Source: an uncultured Rhodospirillaceae bacterium
GTDB taxonomy: Bacteria; Pseudomonadota; Alphaproteobacteria; Rhodospirillales; UBA2165
Direction of reading: 5' to 3'
DNA: 10,121 nt
NCBI GenBank assembly: GCA_913054205.1
Contig: CAJXJM010000053.1
Location: forward strand, 1-10,121
Shown: positions 1-7,237 of the stretch, piece by piece
How positions within the stretch are numbered: the first letter of the stretch is position 1
How the letters are laid out: every line of letters starts with the position of its first letter
Translations under genes and position numbers: made by a program
The notes under the pieces: model-generated
Databases searched by the model: none
What the model saw: the letters and a program-made list of their open reading frames with translations, nothing else
Told to the model about the DNA's origin: nothing

Positions 1-771
1 GTCAAATCCCGGCGCGACAAGTTGCGCTTTACGTAGGCAGGCGGGCCAATCTTTGGCCAAGGCGCGTTCCGGATCAAGATTGCCAAGCTGGCCGACCGCA
101 AATTCAAGAACGTCTTCGTCGGGCAGTGTGATTTCCGCGCCTCCCGTCATTGCAGCCAACTGTCCTTGGCAGGCAAGTTCCAGAAAATGATGAAGCACAA
201 ACGCGTGGCCAACAGAGGCTGTACAGATTAGGCAGCCATGATTGCGCATCAGCATGACGTTCTTATCACCAAGATCTCGGAAGAGGGGATCACGCAATTC
301 CTCATTAAATTCGAAACCGTGGAAGTCGTGATAGGCGATCTTTTTGTAGAAAGTCAGCGCATACTGATTGATCGGCAGGAGACCTTGTTTTTGTGAGCAC
401 ACGCCCATAATGGCAGGTGTATGGGTATGAAATGCCGCATTAACATCCGGACGTTCTTTCATCACCCCGCAATGAATTACAAAACCGCCGCCCCATAGCT
501 GTGAAGCGCCTTCAGTCTGTGGATTGCCTTCAAGATCATATTTGAGCAGAGACGACGCGGTTACCTCACTAAACATTATGTCGGTGGGTTTGATCAGCAT
601 GTGGTTGGGCTCGCCGGGCACGCGGGCGGATAGGTGATTGTAGGTCAAATCATCGCCGCTGAAGTCGCTAATCAGTCGATAAGCAACAGCAAGATCGACA
701 CGGGTTTGCCATTCTTCTTCGCTAACAGAATTTCGAACATCCCTGCCACCAAATACTTCCTGTAAAGCCAT
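1..771 (-). CDS. Class II aldolase/adducin family protein (3' end beyond the window)
   Basis: I translated this by hand from an ATG at 771-769; the frame stays open for 257 codons to the window edge. The family holds metal-dependent aldolases, epimerases and related enzymes that bind a divalent metal through histidines. Visible hallmarks are an N-terminal acidic region, a DFSGDDLTYNHLSARV stretch near residues 36-52, the metal-binding HTH pair (His115 and His117) and a third histidine in a NHG context near residue 178. Members are often about 250-260 residues, so little is probably missing. The start is supported by AGGTGAGG about 7 bases upstream. It lies 114 bases downstream of bioD on the same strand and probably has its own promoter. 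The substrate cannot be told from sequence, and a link to biotin synthesis is not implied. Confidence 0.88.
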   Translation of the reverse strand, partial: MALQEVFGGRDVRNSVSEEEWQTRVDLAVAYRLISDFSGDDLTYNHLSARVPGEPNHMLIKPTDIMFSEVTASSLLKYDLEGNPQTEGASQLWGGGFVIHCGVMKERPDVNAAFHTHTPAIMGVCSQKQGLLPINQYALTFYKKIAYHDFHGFEFNEELRDPLFRDLGDKNVMLMRNHGCLICTASVGHAFVLHHFLELACQGQLAAMTGGAEITLPDEDVLEFAVGQLGNLDPERALAKDWPACLRKAQLVAPGFD

Positions 772-793
772 TGCCGTACCTCACCTAATTTAA

Positions 794-830
794 CCTTTGT
801 CACATTAGCAAAGGCGGTGGTTGGGTTCAA
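794..830 (-). promoter_or_regulatory. Candidate promoter with overlapping inverted repeat for the aldolase-family gene
   Basis: Reading the minus strand, TTGAAC (830-825) and TAATGT (807-802) are 17 bases apart, a usable sigma-70-like layout although the -10 match is weak. A perfect inverted repeat, CCTTTG at 794-799 and CAAAGG at 809-814 with a 9-base spacer, overlaps the putative -10. That is where a repressor operator would be expected. The regulator is unknown and no similar site was seen elsewhere in the window. Confidence 0.35.
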
Positions 831-885
831 ATTCTCTCGTGTCACTTATTTCCCGATATCGTTGTTGGATATCACCTCTAATTGT

Positions 886-1548
886 TCAAATAATCTGGTT
901 TAGCAAGGATTCTCCATCGCCATTTTTAATGCGCGGTAGTGCTAGAATTTTTTGATCTGGGAGAAATCTTTCCAGGGTCTCAATTGTTTCGGCGAGAGGA
1001 ACCGGGCTGACTTCAGATTCATTAACGACAATGGCAGCCAAGACAACATTTCGCGTCTGAATCGCAGCGGCTGTCGTTAAGATGTGGCTTAGGCTGCCCA
1101 AGTAGCTTCCCGTGACGAGTATTGGAGTGATGTTCAACGCCTCGATCCAGTCAAGAACGGTATGCTGTTCGTCAAGCGGGACCATTGCGCCACCGACGCC
1201 TTCTATTAAATGATAGTCCGCAGGTTCGGCTAAGGCTTGATGACAAAAATCGACGAGAGCGGAAAATTCTATTTTACGATTTTCACGTCGGGCCGCCATG
1301 TCCGGAGAAATCGGAGCTTCGAACCGCCAGGGCGATATCGCGCTGATATTCTCGAAAGTCGGTTTTTGACCAATGCTACGAAGGAGGTGTGCTGAATCGC
1401 ATTCCGGCATCGTGTCATCGTCGAAACCGCTTATTATTGGTTTTAATACGTTGACAGTTTTTCCGGTGGTTATCATTTCCCGGCACAAATGGGTGGCGAC
1501 ATAGGTCTTGCCAATTTCTGTGCCGGTGGAGGTTATAAAAAAATTCAA
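886..1548 (-). CDS. bioD: ATP-dependent dethiobiotin synthetase BioD (TTG start)
   Basis: This cytosolic enzyme closes the ureido ring of 7,8-diaminopelargonate with CO2 and ATP to give dethiobiotin, the penultimate biotin step. The 220-residue length fits the family. The N-terminal P-loop GTEIGKT (residues 9-15) carries Lys14, though Ser7 stands where many homologues have Gly. The catalytic-type lysine is in LKPI (Lys36), followed by WRFEAPISPDMAA (74-86) and the EGVGG nucleotide/substrate loop (116-120). The start codon is TTG, not ATG: it overlaps the bioF stop as TTGA, no ATG lies between it and the P-loop, and starting here gives the expected N-terminus. No strong Shine-Dalgarno sequence is seen, so translation probably depends on coupling to bioF. 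It is the last gene of the bioBAFD operon. Confidence 0.96.
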   Translation of the reverse strand: MNFFITSTGTEIGKTYVATHLCREMITTGKTVNVLKPIISGFDDDTMPECDSAHLLRSIGQKPTFENISAISPWRFEAPISPDMAARRENRKIEFSALVDFCHQALAEPADYHLIEGVGGAMVPLDEQHTVLDWIEALNITPILVTGSYLGSLSHILTTAAAIQTRNVVLAAIVVNESEVSPVPLAETIETLERFLPDQKILALPRIKNGDGESLLNQII

Positions 1549-2720
1549 CGTTCAGCACTATCGTGTTCTAAGAATGAATGGACCAGCTCGGCGAGACGAT
1601 TGACATCTTCATCATCATGGGCGGCGCAAAAAGCAACCCGTAAACGACTGGTGCCATTTGGAACCGTTGGTGGCCGAATGGGAACCACCAAATAGCCTTC
1701 ATTTTCAAGGAATTTTGCTGCTGACATAGTTCGCTCGGTATCACCAAGAACAATCGGGACAATGGCGCTCTCGGCTTCAGGTAAATTCAGTGCGGCGGTA
1801 AATATACGTGCTTTTCGTATAGGCTCTTTGACTAAATCCGGCTCCTCGGAAATGATATCAAGTGCCGCAATCGCCGCGCCTACAGCACTCGGCGGCAATC
1901 CGGTTGAATATATAAAGGAACGGCTCCGAGTACGTATAAAATCTATAACTGGCTGGCTGGCACAAAGATAGCCGCCATAACTGCCGATGGCTTTAGATAA
2001 TGTTCCCATTTGGAGCGGCACCTGAAGATGTTCGCCATCGACGAAACATGATCCGCGGCCCTCACCAACCACGCCAATTCCATGGGCATCATCTGTCATC
2101 AACCATGTATCGAACTCTTCTGCCAATTCCAAAAGCGCCGCTACCGGTGCCAAATCACCATCCATGGAAAACACACCATCCGAAACGAGGAGTGCATGAC
2201 GATGTTCGGTCCGGTGTTGGCTCAGAAGTTCTTTCAGATGATCAAGATCATTGTGACGATAAATATACTCCGTCGCTCCCGAAAGACGATTGCCGGACAA
2301 AATACAGGCGTGCGATAGTTCATCCGCAAATATTATATCCTGTGCGCCGATGAGAGTCGGAATGATGCCTATATTTGTCAGATAGCCTGATCCGATGACG
2401 ACGGCATCATCGGTGCCTTTCAAGCGGGCGAGTTTTTGCTCAAGTTGGCTAAACAGAGGATGGTTGCCAGTCACCAATCGAGAGGCACCCGAACCTGCAC
2501 CATATTCTTTGGTCGCCTCAATGGCAGCTGCAATTATGGCTGGGTGCTGTGCAAACCCCAAATAGTCATTACTTGAAAAAGAAATGAAACGCTTGCCGTC
2601 CCGTATAACCTCAACCGCAGATTCTGGTTTTGTTTCGACAATGCGTCGACGTAAATTGCGCCGTTCCAATACGCGCAGCTTGCTGGTTGCAAATTCAGCC
2701 AGGGAATCTTTATGTGTCAT
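1545..2720 (-). CDS. bioF: 8-amino-7-oxononanoate synthase BioF
   Basis: This PLP enzyme condenses pimeloyl-ACP or pimeloyl-CoA with L-alanine, releasing CO2, to form KAPA. It is the first committed step on the biotin ring. The 391-residue protein has the expected order of motifs: SNDYLG (50-55), GSGASRLVTG (76-85), the PLP-binding DDAHGIGVVG (210-219) and the Schiff-base lysine Lys243 in TLSKAIG. I chose the ATG at 2720 because it overlaps the bioA stop as TGATG; an in-frame upstream start at 2750 would add ten residues and lie inside bioA. The 3' end overlaps bioD by four bases. All key residues are present, so it should be active. AONS proteins resemble other alpha-oxoamine synthases, but the operon settles the assignment. 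Confidence 0.97.
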   Translation of the reverse strand: MTHKDSLAEFATSKLRVLERRNLRRRIVETKPESAVEVIRDGKRFISFSSNDYLGFAQHPAIIAAAIEATKEYGAGSGASRLVTGNHPLFSQLEQKLARLKGTDDAVVIGSGYLTNIGIIPTLIGAQDIIFADELSHACILSGNRLSGATEYIYRHNDLDHLKELLSQHRTEHRHALLVSDGVFSMDGDLAPVAALLELAEEFDTWLMTDDAHGIGVVGEGRGSCFVDGEHLQVPLQMGTLSKAIGSYGGYLCASQPVIDFIRTRSRSFIYSTGLPPSAVGAAIAALDIISEEPDLVKEPIRKARIFTAALNLPEAESAIVPIVLGDTERTMSAAKFLENEGYLVVPIRPPTVPNGTSRLRVAFCAAHDDEDVNRLAELVHSFLEHDSAER

Positions 2721-4018
2721 CAGTTTACATTTCCAAATTTGACGGACCATTCATGGGTGATTTTTAGGGTAGCGTCTGTCAATCTAGCAAGGTCATCGGC
2801 ATTGATGATATAGGGCGGCATCAAATATATCACATTGCCGAACGGACGGACCCAGCACCCTTCCTGGATAAATCTCTGCCGCATCCAATGCATGTCGCCA
2901 AGAGAACTTAGCTCGACCACACCAATTCCACCCCAAACACGAACGTCGACCACACCGGATATTTGACGACAGGGTTCCAATGATTGTTTTAGATGGGTTT
3001 CAATTTTCTTAATTTGATCAAGTCGTGGCTCGCTTTCAAACAAATCCAGCGACGCGTTAGCCGCAGCGCAGGCAAGCGCGTTGCCGGTATAGGTCGGGCC
3101 GTGCATTAAACAATCTTCGATTTTATCGGTCGCAAAGGCTTCAAATATTCGATCTGTGGCGATTGTTGCCGCGAGGGCTATCGTGCCGCCGGTCAACGAC
3201 TTTGAGAGTGTCATGATATCCGGTACGACATTGGCCTGCTCACAGGCGAACATTGTTCCAAGACGTCCAAATCCAACCATAATTTCATCAAATATAAGAA
3301 TAAGATTGAATTTATCGCAGGCCTCGCGCAAGAAAGCCAACGTCCTCGGGTCATGAAAAATCATGCCGCCAGCACCTTGGACAAGCGGCTCGACAATTAT
3401 ACCTGCACATTGCTCCGCCTGTTCTTCCAGGAAACTTAGAATTTTTTGTTCACTGATCTGATCGACGGGAAGGTCTAGAATAAATTGCTGTGGTGCCATT
3501 CCAGCAAAAGGACGGTGCATGAGTTCATCTGGATCACTAACGCTCATGGTGCCGATCGTGTCGCCATGGTAAGCGTTTCGAAAAGCAACAAACTTGTTTC
3601 GATCATGCTGTCCCAGATTACGCCAATATTGGACCGCCATTTTCAAAGCGATTTCAACAGATACCGATCCGGATTCTGAGAAAAATACGCGGTTCAGATC
3701 GCCAGGTGTTAATCCAGCAAGACGGCGGGCTAAGTTAAATGCGGGTTCATTGGAAAGACCAGCCAACATAACGTGCGGCATGGTTTGAAGTTGTTCCGAG
3801 AGGGCCGCCAAGATAGTCGGGTGATTGTAGCCGTGACACGCTGTCCACCACGAGGAAACCCCATCGATAAGATCCCGTCCATTTTCAAGAAAGATGCGCA
3901 CGCCTTCGGTAGCCTTCACGGCCTCCGGCAAAGGTGAATTTCCCATTTGGGTATAGGGCATCCAAATGTGGCGATACCCTTCGTCGAACCACTTGGGATT
4001 TCGATTTTGGTTAACCAT
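2720..4018 (-). CDS. bioA: Adenosylmethionine-8-amino-7-oxononanoate aminotransferase BioA
   Basis: This class III PLP aminotransferase converts KAPA to 7,8-diaminopelargonate, with S-adenosylmethionine as amino donor in the BioA family. The 432-residue protein shows WMPYTQM (19-25) and SSWWTACHGYNHP (55-67), which are typical of the SAM-using branch. It also has the PLP phosphate-binding SGS (116-118), the DEIMVGFGR stretch (244-252), Lys273 in TLSKSLTGG for the Schiff base, and HGPTYTGNALACAAA near 306-320. The ATG at 4018 is preferred over an upstream in-frame start at 4075. It follows the bioB stop by 7 bases, has GAGGA just upstream, and gives a length like that of E. coli BioA. The stop overlaps the bioF start. 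Confidence 0.97.
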   Translation of the reverse strand: MVNQNRNPKWFDEGYRHIWMPYTQMGNSPLPEAVKATEGVRIFLENGRDLIDGVSSWWTACHGYNHPTILAALSEQLQTMPHVMLAGLSNEPAFNLARRLAGLTPGDLNRVFFSESGSVSVEIALKMAVQYWRNLGQHDRNKFVAFRNAYHGDTIGTMSVSDPDELMHRPFAGMAPQQFILDLPVDQISEQKILSFLEEQAEQCAGIIVEPLVQGAGGMIFHDPRTLAFLREACDKFNLILIFDEIMVGFGRLGTMFACEQANVVPDIMTLSKSLTGGTIALAATIATDRIFEAFATDKIEDCLMHGPTYTGNALACAAANASLDLFESEPRLDQIKKIETHLKQSLEPCRQISGVVDVRVWGGIGVVELSSLGDMHWMRQRFIQEGCWVRPFGNVIYLMPPYIINADDLARLTDATLKITHEWSVKFGNVN

Positions 4019-4025
4019 GAGGTCC

Positions 4026-5024
4026 TCAGGAGGCGACAGTTGCCGTTGGGCTACCACTAATTCCCAATTTCGCAAGCATTACGTCGTCCTGACTGCGGCC
4101 GTTGTTTGGCGCCGTTAGAAGTTTGTCGCCAATAAAAATGGACCCTGCACCTGCCATGAAACAGAGTGCCTGCATTTCTTCACTCATTTGTTCACGCCCT
4201 GCCGAGAGGCGAATCACCGAAGAGGGCATAATTATTTTTGCAACGGCAATTGTGCGAACAAATTCGAAACTGTCGAATTGCGGTTGTTGACCCAACGGTG
4301 TGCCCTCAATCGGAATCAGCATGTTGATTGGCACACTTTCCGGATGTTCGTCCAAATTTGCCAGAGTAATTAGGAGCTCAGCGCGATCTTGCCTCTCTTC
4401 GCCCATTCCAAGAATACCGCCACAGCAAACTTTGATACCGGCCTGACGTATTGAATCGAGCGAATCTAATCGTGACTGATAGGTTCGTGTGGTTATAATT
4501 TTGCTGTAAAAGCGTTCCGAGGTATCGAGATTATGATTGTAATAATCTAGGCCAGAAGATTTTAGACGCGCCGCCTGATTATCCGAAACCATACCTAATG
4601 TCGCACAGCTTTCCATGCCAAGTGCGCGAACGCCTTCGATCATTGCGCAAATTTTATCCAAATCCCGATCTTTCGGCTCGCGCCAGGCCGCACCCATGCA
4701 AAAACGCGTTGCGCCTTCCTCCTTGGCAATACGCGCCTCGGCCAAAACCTCTTCTATTTCCATTATTTTTTCAGCTGCAACAGAGGTGTGGTAGTGCGAA
4801 GATTGGGGGCAATAGGCGCAATCCTCTTCGCACCCACCGGTTTTAACCGATATGAGTTTGGACAATTGAACCTGATTTGGAAGGAAATAACGGCGGTGTT
4901 GTTCCTGAGCCTGCATCAGCAAATCAATAAATGCAGACTCAAATAGCGATAGGACCTCATCCAACGACCAATCATGACGCAGGTGTTGCTCAGTGTGGGT
5001 CTCAATTGATTTATCTGCATCCAT
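4026..5024 (-). CDS. bioB: Biotin synthase BioB (radical SAM)
   Basis: BioB inserts sulfur into dethiobiotin to form biotin, using a radical-SAM [4Fe-4S] cluster and an auxiliary [2Fe-2S] cluster. Counting from the ATG at 5024, the CxxxCxxC motif is Cys65, Cys69 and Cys72, followed by [10 protein letters not shown]. Further cysteines in [16 protein letters not shown] and IKVCCGG, and the arginine in RLSAGREQM, match the second cluster's ligands. The YNHNLDTS motif is also present. This start gives 332 residues. A TTG at 5060 would give 344. Neither has a clear Shine-Dalgarno sequence; I prefer the ATG because the extra 12 residues have no family counterpart that I recognise. It is the first gene of the operon, divergent from the cupin gene. 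Confidence 0.96.
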   Translation of the reverse strand: MDADKSIETHTEQHLRHDWSLDEVLSLFESAFIDLLMQAQEQHRRYFLPNQVQLSKLISVKTGGCEEDCAYCPQSSHYHTSVAAEKIMEIEEVLAEARIAKEEGATRFCMGAAWREPKDRDLDKICAMIEGVRALGMESCATLGMVSDNQAARLKSSGLDYYNHNLDTSERFYSKIITTRTYQSRLDSLDSIRQAGIKVCCGGILGMGEERQDRAELLITLANLDEHPESVPINMLIPIEGTPLGQQPQFDSFEFVRTIAVAKIIMPSSVIRLSAGREQMSEEMQALCFMAGAGSIFIGDKLLTAPNNGRSQDDVMLAKLGISGSPTATVAS

Positions 5025-5060
5025 AGCGGCAGGTATATTCCATAAGGTATTTTCGGTCAA

Positions 5061-5157
5061 ACTGGCGGTTAGTTATATTACGACAATTCTGATATATATT
5101 TTGGGAATTGGGCAAAGTGGATTTAATTAAGAAGATAAAACAGAAATTTGGGGGGGT
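5061..5157. promoter_or_regulatory. Divergent promoter region between bioB and the cupin gene
   Basis: This short AT-rich spacer must hold the start signals for the biotin operon (leftward) and the cupin gene (rightward). It contains a perfect inverted repeat, CAATTC (5084-5089) and GAATTG (5105-5110), with a 15-base spacer, a geometry like that of bio operators. It also holds the palindrome TTAATTAA (5123-5130). No convincing -35/-10 pair stands out in either direction. No BioR-type box (TTAT..ATAA) and no BirA-type TTGTAAACC arm is present. The cupin gene has a G-rich run directly before its ATG. Confidence 0.5.
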
Positions 5158-5496
5158 ATGACGGCAAAATATCGGAGGGTCGTGACCGGACACGATGAGA
5201 ATGGAAAGGCCAAAGTTTTAATTGATGATTTAATCCCAAATGTTAGCAGTGGTCGTCCCGGTCATGGTGCACACCTTATTTGGACAACAGAAAAGGTGCC
5301 AGTCGAGTTTTCGGAAGACGGCGAGGACAAGGGCGCGCGGGATATTGCGACAACAATTGAAAATGGATCGGTCTTTCGAATTGTTGAATATGGCCCTGGC
5401 GTGTCACCGCGAAACCACCGTACAGAATCGATAGACTATGCTGTGGTTATATCAGGCGAGATCGATATGGGGTTGGGTGTGGTGATAAAAATATAG
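5158..5496 (+). pseudogene. Cupin domain protein, 3'-truncated
   Basis: This is a 112-codon frame starting at an ATG preceded by a run of seven G. The first 103-104 residues look like a known group of single-domain cupins of roughly 180 residues. An RRVVTGHDENGKA opening is followed by GSVFRIVEYGPG and the first cupin motif region, NHRTESIDYAVVISGEIDM (residues 86-104). The normal continuation, the second half of the beta-barrel with the second metal-binding motif, is absent. After Met104 the frame reads GLGVVIKI and stops, and those codons are the antisense of the neighbouring sensor gene. The protein is therefore probably non-functional unless the junction is an assembly artefact. The intact family is of uncertain function, often near catabolic genes. 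Confidence 0.72.
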
Positions 5497-5828
5497 GCGG
5501 CAGCCATCCAGCCGATACCGGTGAGGGCGACGGCGATGGTATAATAATTGGCCCATTTTTGGGTCTGTTCGGGATCCGGGCTTTGGCGGTTATAGGCATA
5601 GTTGAGACAAAGACGGATAAGAATGACGACTGTGAAATATGCAAGAATCGCCGCAATTTGACTGTGGGGTGCAAAATCAAACTGGGCGAGGGCAAGAGTT
5701 GAAACAACAACGAGCTGGATTACGCAACCGAAATTGGTGCTTCCATAAAGCAACCGAATTTGCTCGCTAAAGATCTGCGATTTGCCGGCTGAATTGCTTC
5801 CTGCCAAAATTTGTTCGGTATCTTCCAT
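5436..5828 (-). pseudogene. Membrane sensor (histidine kinase or GGDEF type) N-terminal fragment, 3'-truncated
   Basis: This 130-codon frame starts at the ATG at 5828. Residues 20-30 (FSEQIRLLYGS) and three hydrophobic segments at about 31-50, 56-76 and 93-116 match the style of N-terminal membrane domains on sensor kinases and diguanylate cyclases. The loop SPDPEQTQKWANYYTI between helices two and three and the GIGWMAAAYIF segment are typical. Such proteins usually continue for hundreds of residues with PAS, HisKA/HATPase or GGDEF domains, all missing here. After about Pro120 the residues (ISISPDITTA) are the antisense of the cupin gene, so the true coding sequence ends near 5466-5472. No clear Shine-Dalgarno sequence is seen. 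The output domain cannot be inferred. Calling it a sensor is by resemblance only. Confidence 0.6.
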
Positions 5829-5831
5829 TGG

Positions 5832-5859
5832 CTAATATTAGTACAACCTAAGTATTAGG
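5832..5859. promoter_or_regulatory. Tandem palindromes upstream of the sensor fragment
   Basis: Two similar palindromes sit side by side: CTAATATTAG (5832-5841, perfect) and CCTAAGTATTAGG (5847-5859, five-base arms around GTA). Both share the CTAA...TTAG core. They occupy most of the gap between the MFS stop and the sensor start and cover the place where a ribosome binding site would lie. They could be operator half-sites for one regulator or a weak RNA hairpin. They are too AT-rich for a good terminator. Confidence 0.4.
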
Positions 5860-5880
5860 ATAGCCTATAAGCAATAACAC

Positions 5881-7083
5881 CTATGTATTTACCGGTTTTT
5901 CCAGTATTCGTATCCATTGTGCCATTGCCAAATTCAGTGCCGTACCCGAAAATAGAACCCAACCAGCCTGTTCCCATGAGCCCGTATAGGTGACGACGAA
6001 AGCGATGACCGGCGGGCCCATTAGCTGGCCGATTTGAGAGCCTTGATAGAGCAGCCCATTTGTTGCGCCAAGTTGTGCCGGTGACGGTGAATGAACCGGC
6101 GCGCCTGCCAGCAAAGCTGTTGGCTGCAATGCGCCGCAAAAGGAAAAAATCAAAACCAGTCCAAACCGCACAATGTCCGGGAGAAAATCTGGGAATATTA
6201 ATAGCGATGTGCCGCCCATAACACTGGTGCCGAGCGTGATCATTAGCCAGCGCCGAACGCCTCGGTGAACAAGCCAGGCACCAAATAAATTGCCAAAAAT
6301 ATTGACGATCACGCCGGCTGCGGCCAATGTTGCGGCCAGTCCAAGCCCTAATCCACGCTCCTCAATGACAAAAGTCGGCAGCCATACCATGATGGCCATC
6401 CATTGAAACGTATAGGTCAAAAAACACAATGAAATCAGCCACGGGCCGGGGATGGAAATTGTTTTTTTGATATTTGCCCAATAAGGTTCGATGTTTTTTG
6501 GGGTATGTGTATCAATGCCGCGGAAAGCGAAGCCTGCAAGAAGTAGAAAGAAAACAGCGAAACCGGCTGTCACAAGCCACAAACCGCGCCAACCGACGGG
6601 CTCTAAAATAGCTGGCGAGGCGACCATCGCAATCGCCATACCGAAAGGGATTACACTGCTCCATAAACTTACAGCAAGACCGCGGTGTTGGTCGCTGGCA
6701 AGTCTTGCGATCAATACCGGAAGGATTGCCATCGAACCGATGTAGCCGGCACCTTCGATAAGCCTGGATAGCAATAATATCGAGGCAGAATGTGCTTGGC
6801 TGCCGAGAATTGAGCCAAATGCAATAATGCCGAGAGCATAAAGCACCATTTTGACGCGGCCAATGCGGTCCGCGACAGCGCCGACCATCATGCCGGAAAC
6901 AGATCCCATGGCAGAGAATATCGAGACGACCCAACCTGCGGTCACCAAGCCTAACGACAATTCTGCGCGGATGCCTGGTATGGCCGGCGGTGCCTTACCG
7001 ACATATCCGGCCACCGCAACGCCCGTCGCCAGGGCGATAAAAATGAGGCTCCAACGCGTTTGGGATGAAGATGACTCGGTCAT
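5881..7083 (-). CDS. Major facilitator superfamily transporter
   Basis: This 400-residue inner-membrane protein has the hydrophobic pattern of a 12-helix MFS carrier. The loop between helices 2 and 3 carries motif A (GAVADRIGRVKM), the superfamily's most reliable signature. Two halves of about six helices are joined by a charged stretch (GIDTHTPKNIEPYWANIKK). The style is that of prokaryotic drug/metabolite or CynX-like carriers, but the substrate is not predictable. I chose the ATG at 7083; an in-frame TTG at 7104 would add seven residues, and neither has a good Shine-Dalgarno sequence. It lies 52 bases upstream of the sensor fragment on the same strand. It appears intact and is probably expressed alone. 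A role in taking up a biotin precursor is possible but unsupported. Confidence 0.9.
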   Translation of the reverse strand: MTESSSSQTRWSLIFIALATGVAVAGYVGKAPPAIPGIRAELSLGLVTAGWVVSIFSAMGSVSGMMVGAVADRIGRVKMVLYALGIIAFGSILGSQAHSASILLLSRLIEGAGYIGSMAILPVLIARLASDQHRGLAVSLWSSVIPFGMAIAMVASPAILEPVGWRGLWLVTAGFAVFFLLLAGFAFRGIDTHTPKNIEPYWANIKKTISIPGPWLISLCFLTYTFQWMAIMVWLPTFVIEERGLGLGLAATLAAAGVIVNIFGNLFGAWLVHRGVRRWLMITLGTSVMGGTSLLIFPDFLPDIVRFGLVLIFSFCGALQPTALLAGAPVHSPSPAQLGATNGLLYQGSQIGQLMGPPVIAFVVTYTGSWEQAGWVLFSGTALNLAMAQWIRILEKPVNT

Positions 7084-7140
7084 TAGTTTACAGTCTAGAA
7101 CCAAAAGGAGTAGGAAACTTAGCGGAACCTAACGGCAATG

Positions 7141-7160
7141 CCGATCAGTTTTTTGGTCGG
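7141..7160. promoter_or_regulatory. Near-palindrome upstream of the MFS gene
   Basis: CCGATCA (7141-7147) and TGGTCGG (7154-7160) form an inverted repeat with one mismatch around a T-rich six-base centre, 58 bases upstream of the MFS ATG. As plus-strand RNA it folds completely with one G:U pair. As minus-strand RNA it has a C-A mismatch. The position fits an operator for the transporter gene, but no regulator is known. Confidence 0.35.
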
Positions 7161-7179
7161 TTATTCCAATACCAGACAT

Positions 7180-7209
7180 AGTAAACCCCGCGTTTACTGT
7201 CAGCGGGGT
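7180..7209 (-). terminator. Probable terminator of the 63-residue protein gene, with an alternative fold
   Basis: ACCCCGC (7185-7191) and GCGGGGT (7203-7209) pair perfectly over seven GC-rich pairs with an 11-base loop, 29 bases beyond the stop codon of the minus-strand gene ending at 7238. The following T-run on the minus strand is short (TTTACT), so this is a weak intrinsic terminator. An overlapping perfect hairpin, AGTAAAC (7180-7186) and GTTTACT (7192-7198) around CCCGC, cannot form at the same time. Confidence 0.5.
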
Positions 7210-7237
7210 GTTTGGTCGTCGTTTAAAACTTCAGGAG

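Noticed and set aside
855..873. GATATC repeated at 855-860 and 868-873, a possible bioD terminator
   Set aside because: GATATC is its own reverse complement, so pairing is trivial; the stem is AT-rich and no U-run follows on the minus strand.
2000..2353. 117-codon plus-strand frame inside bioF
   Set aside because: It lies wholly antisense to a gene with all catalytic motifs, has odd composition rich in His, Pro and Arg, and shows no recognisable domain.
5061..5157. Search for a BioR box or BirA operator upstream of bioB
   Set aside because: I looked for TTAT..ATAA and TTGTAAACC-type arms and saw neither; only the unrelated CAATTC/GAATTG repeat is present.
5011..5193. 60-codon minus-strand frame covering the bioB promoter region
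   Set aside because: It overlaps the bioB start and the cupin start out of frame and has no ribosome binding site or familiar residues.
6512..6934. 140-codon minus-strand frame inside the MFS gene
   Set aside because: It is an alternate frame of the transporter with Cys/Arg-rich nonsense composition; the MFS frame explains the sequence.
5158..7083. A cupin-sensor-transporter regulatory system
   Set aside because: Two of the three genes appear truncated and they are not co-directional, so a working system cannot be argued from this sequence.
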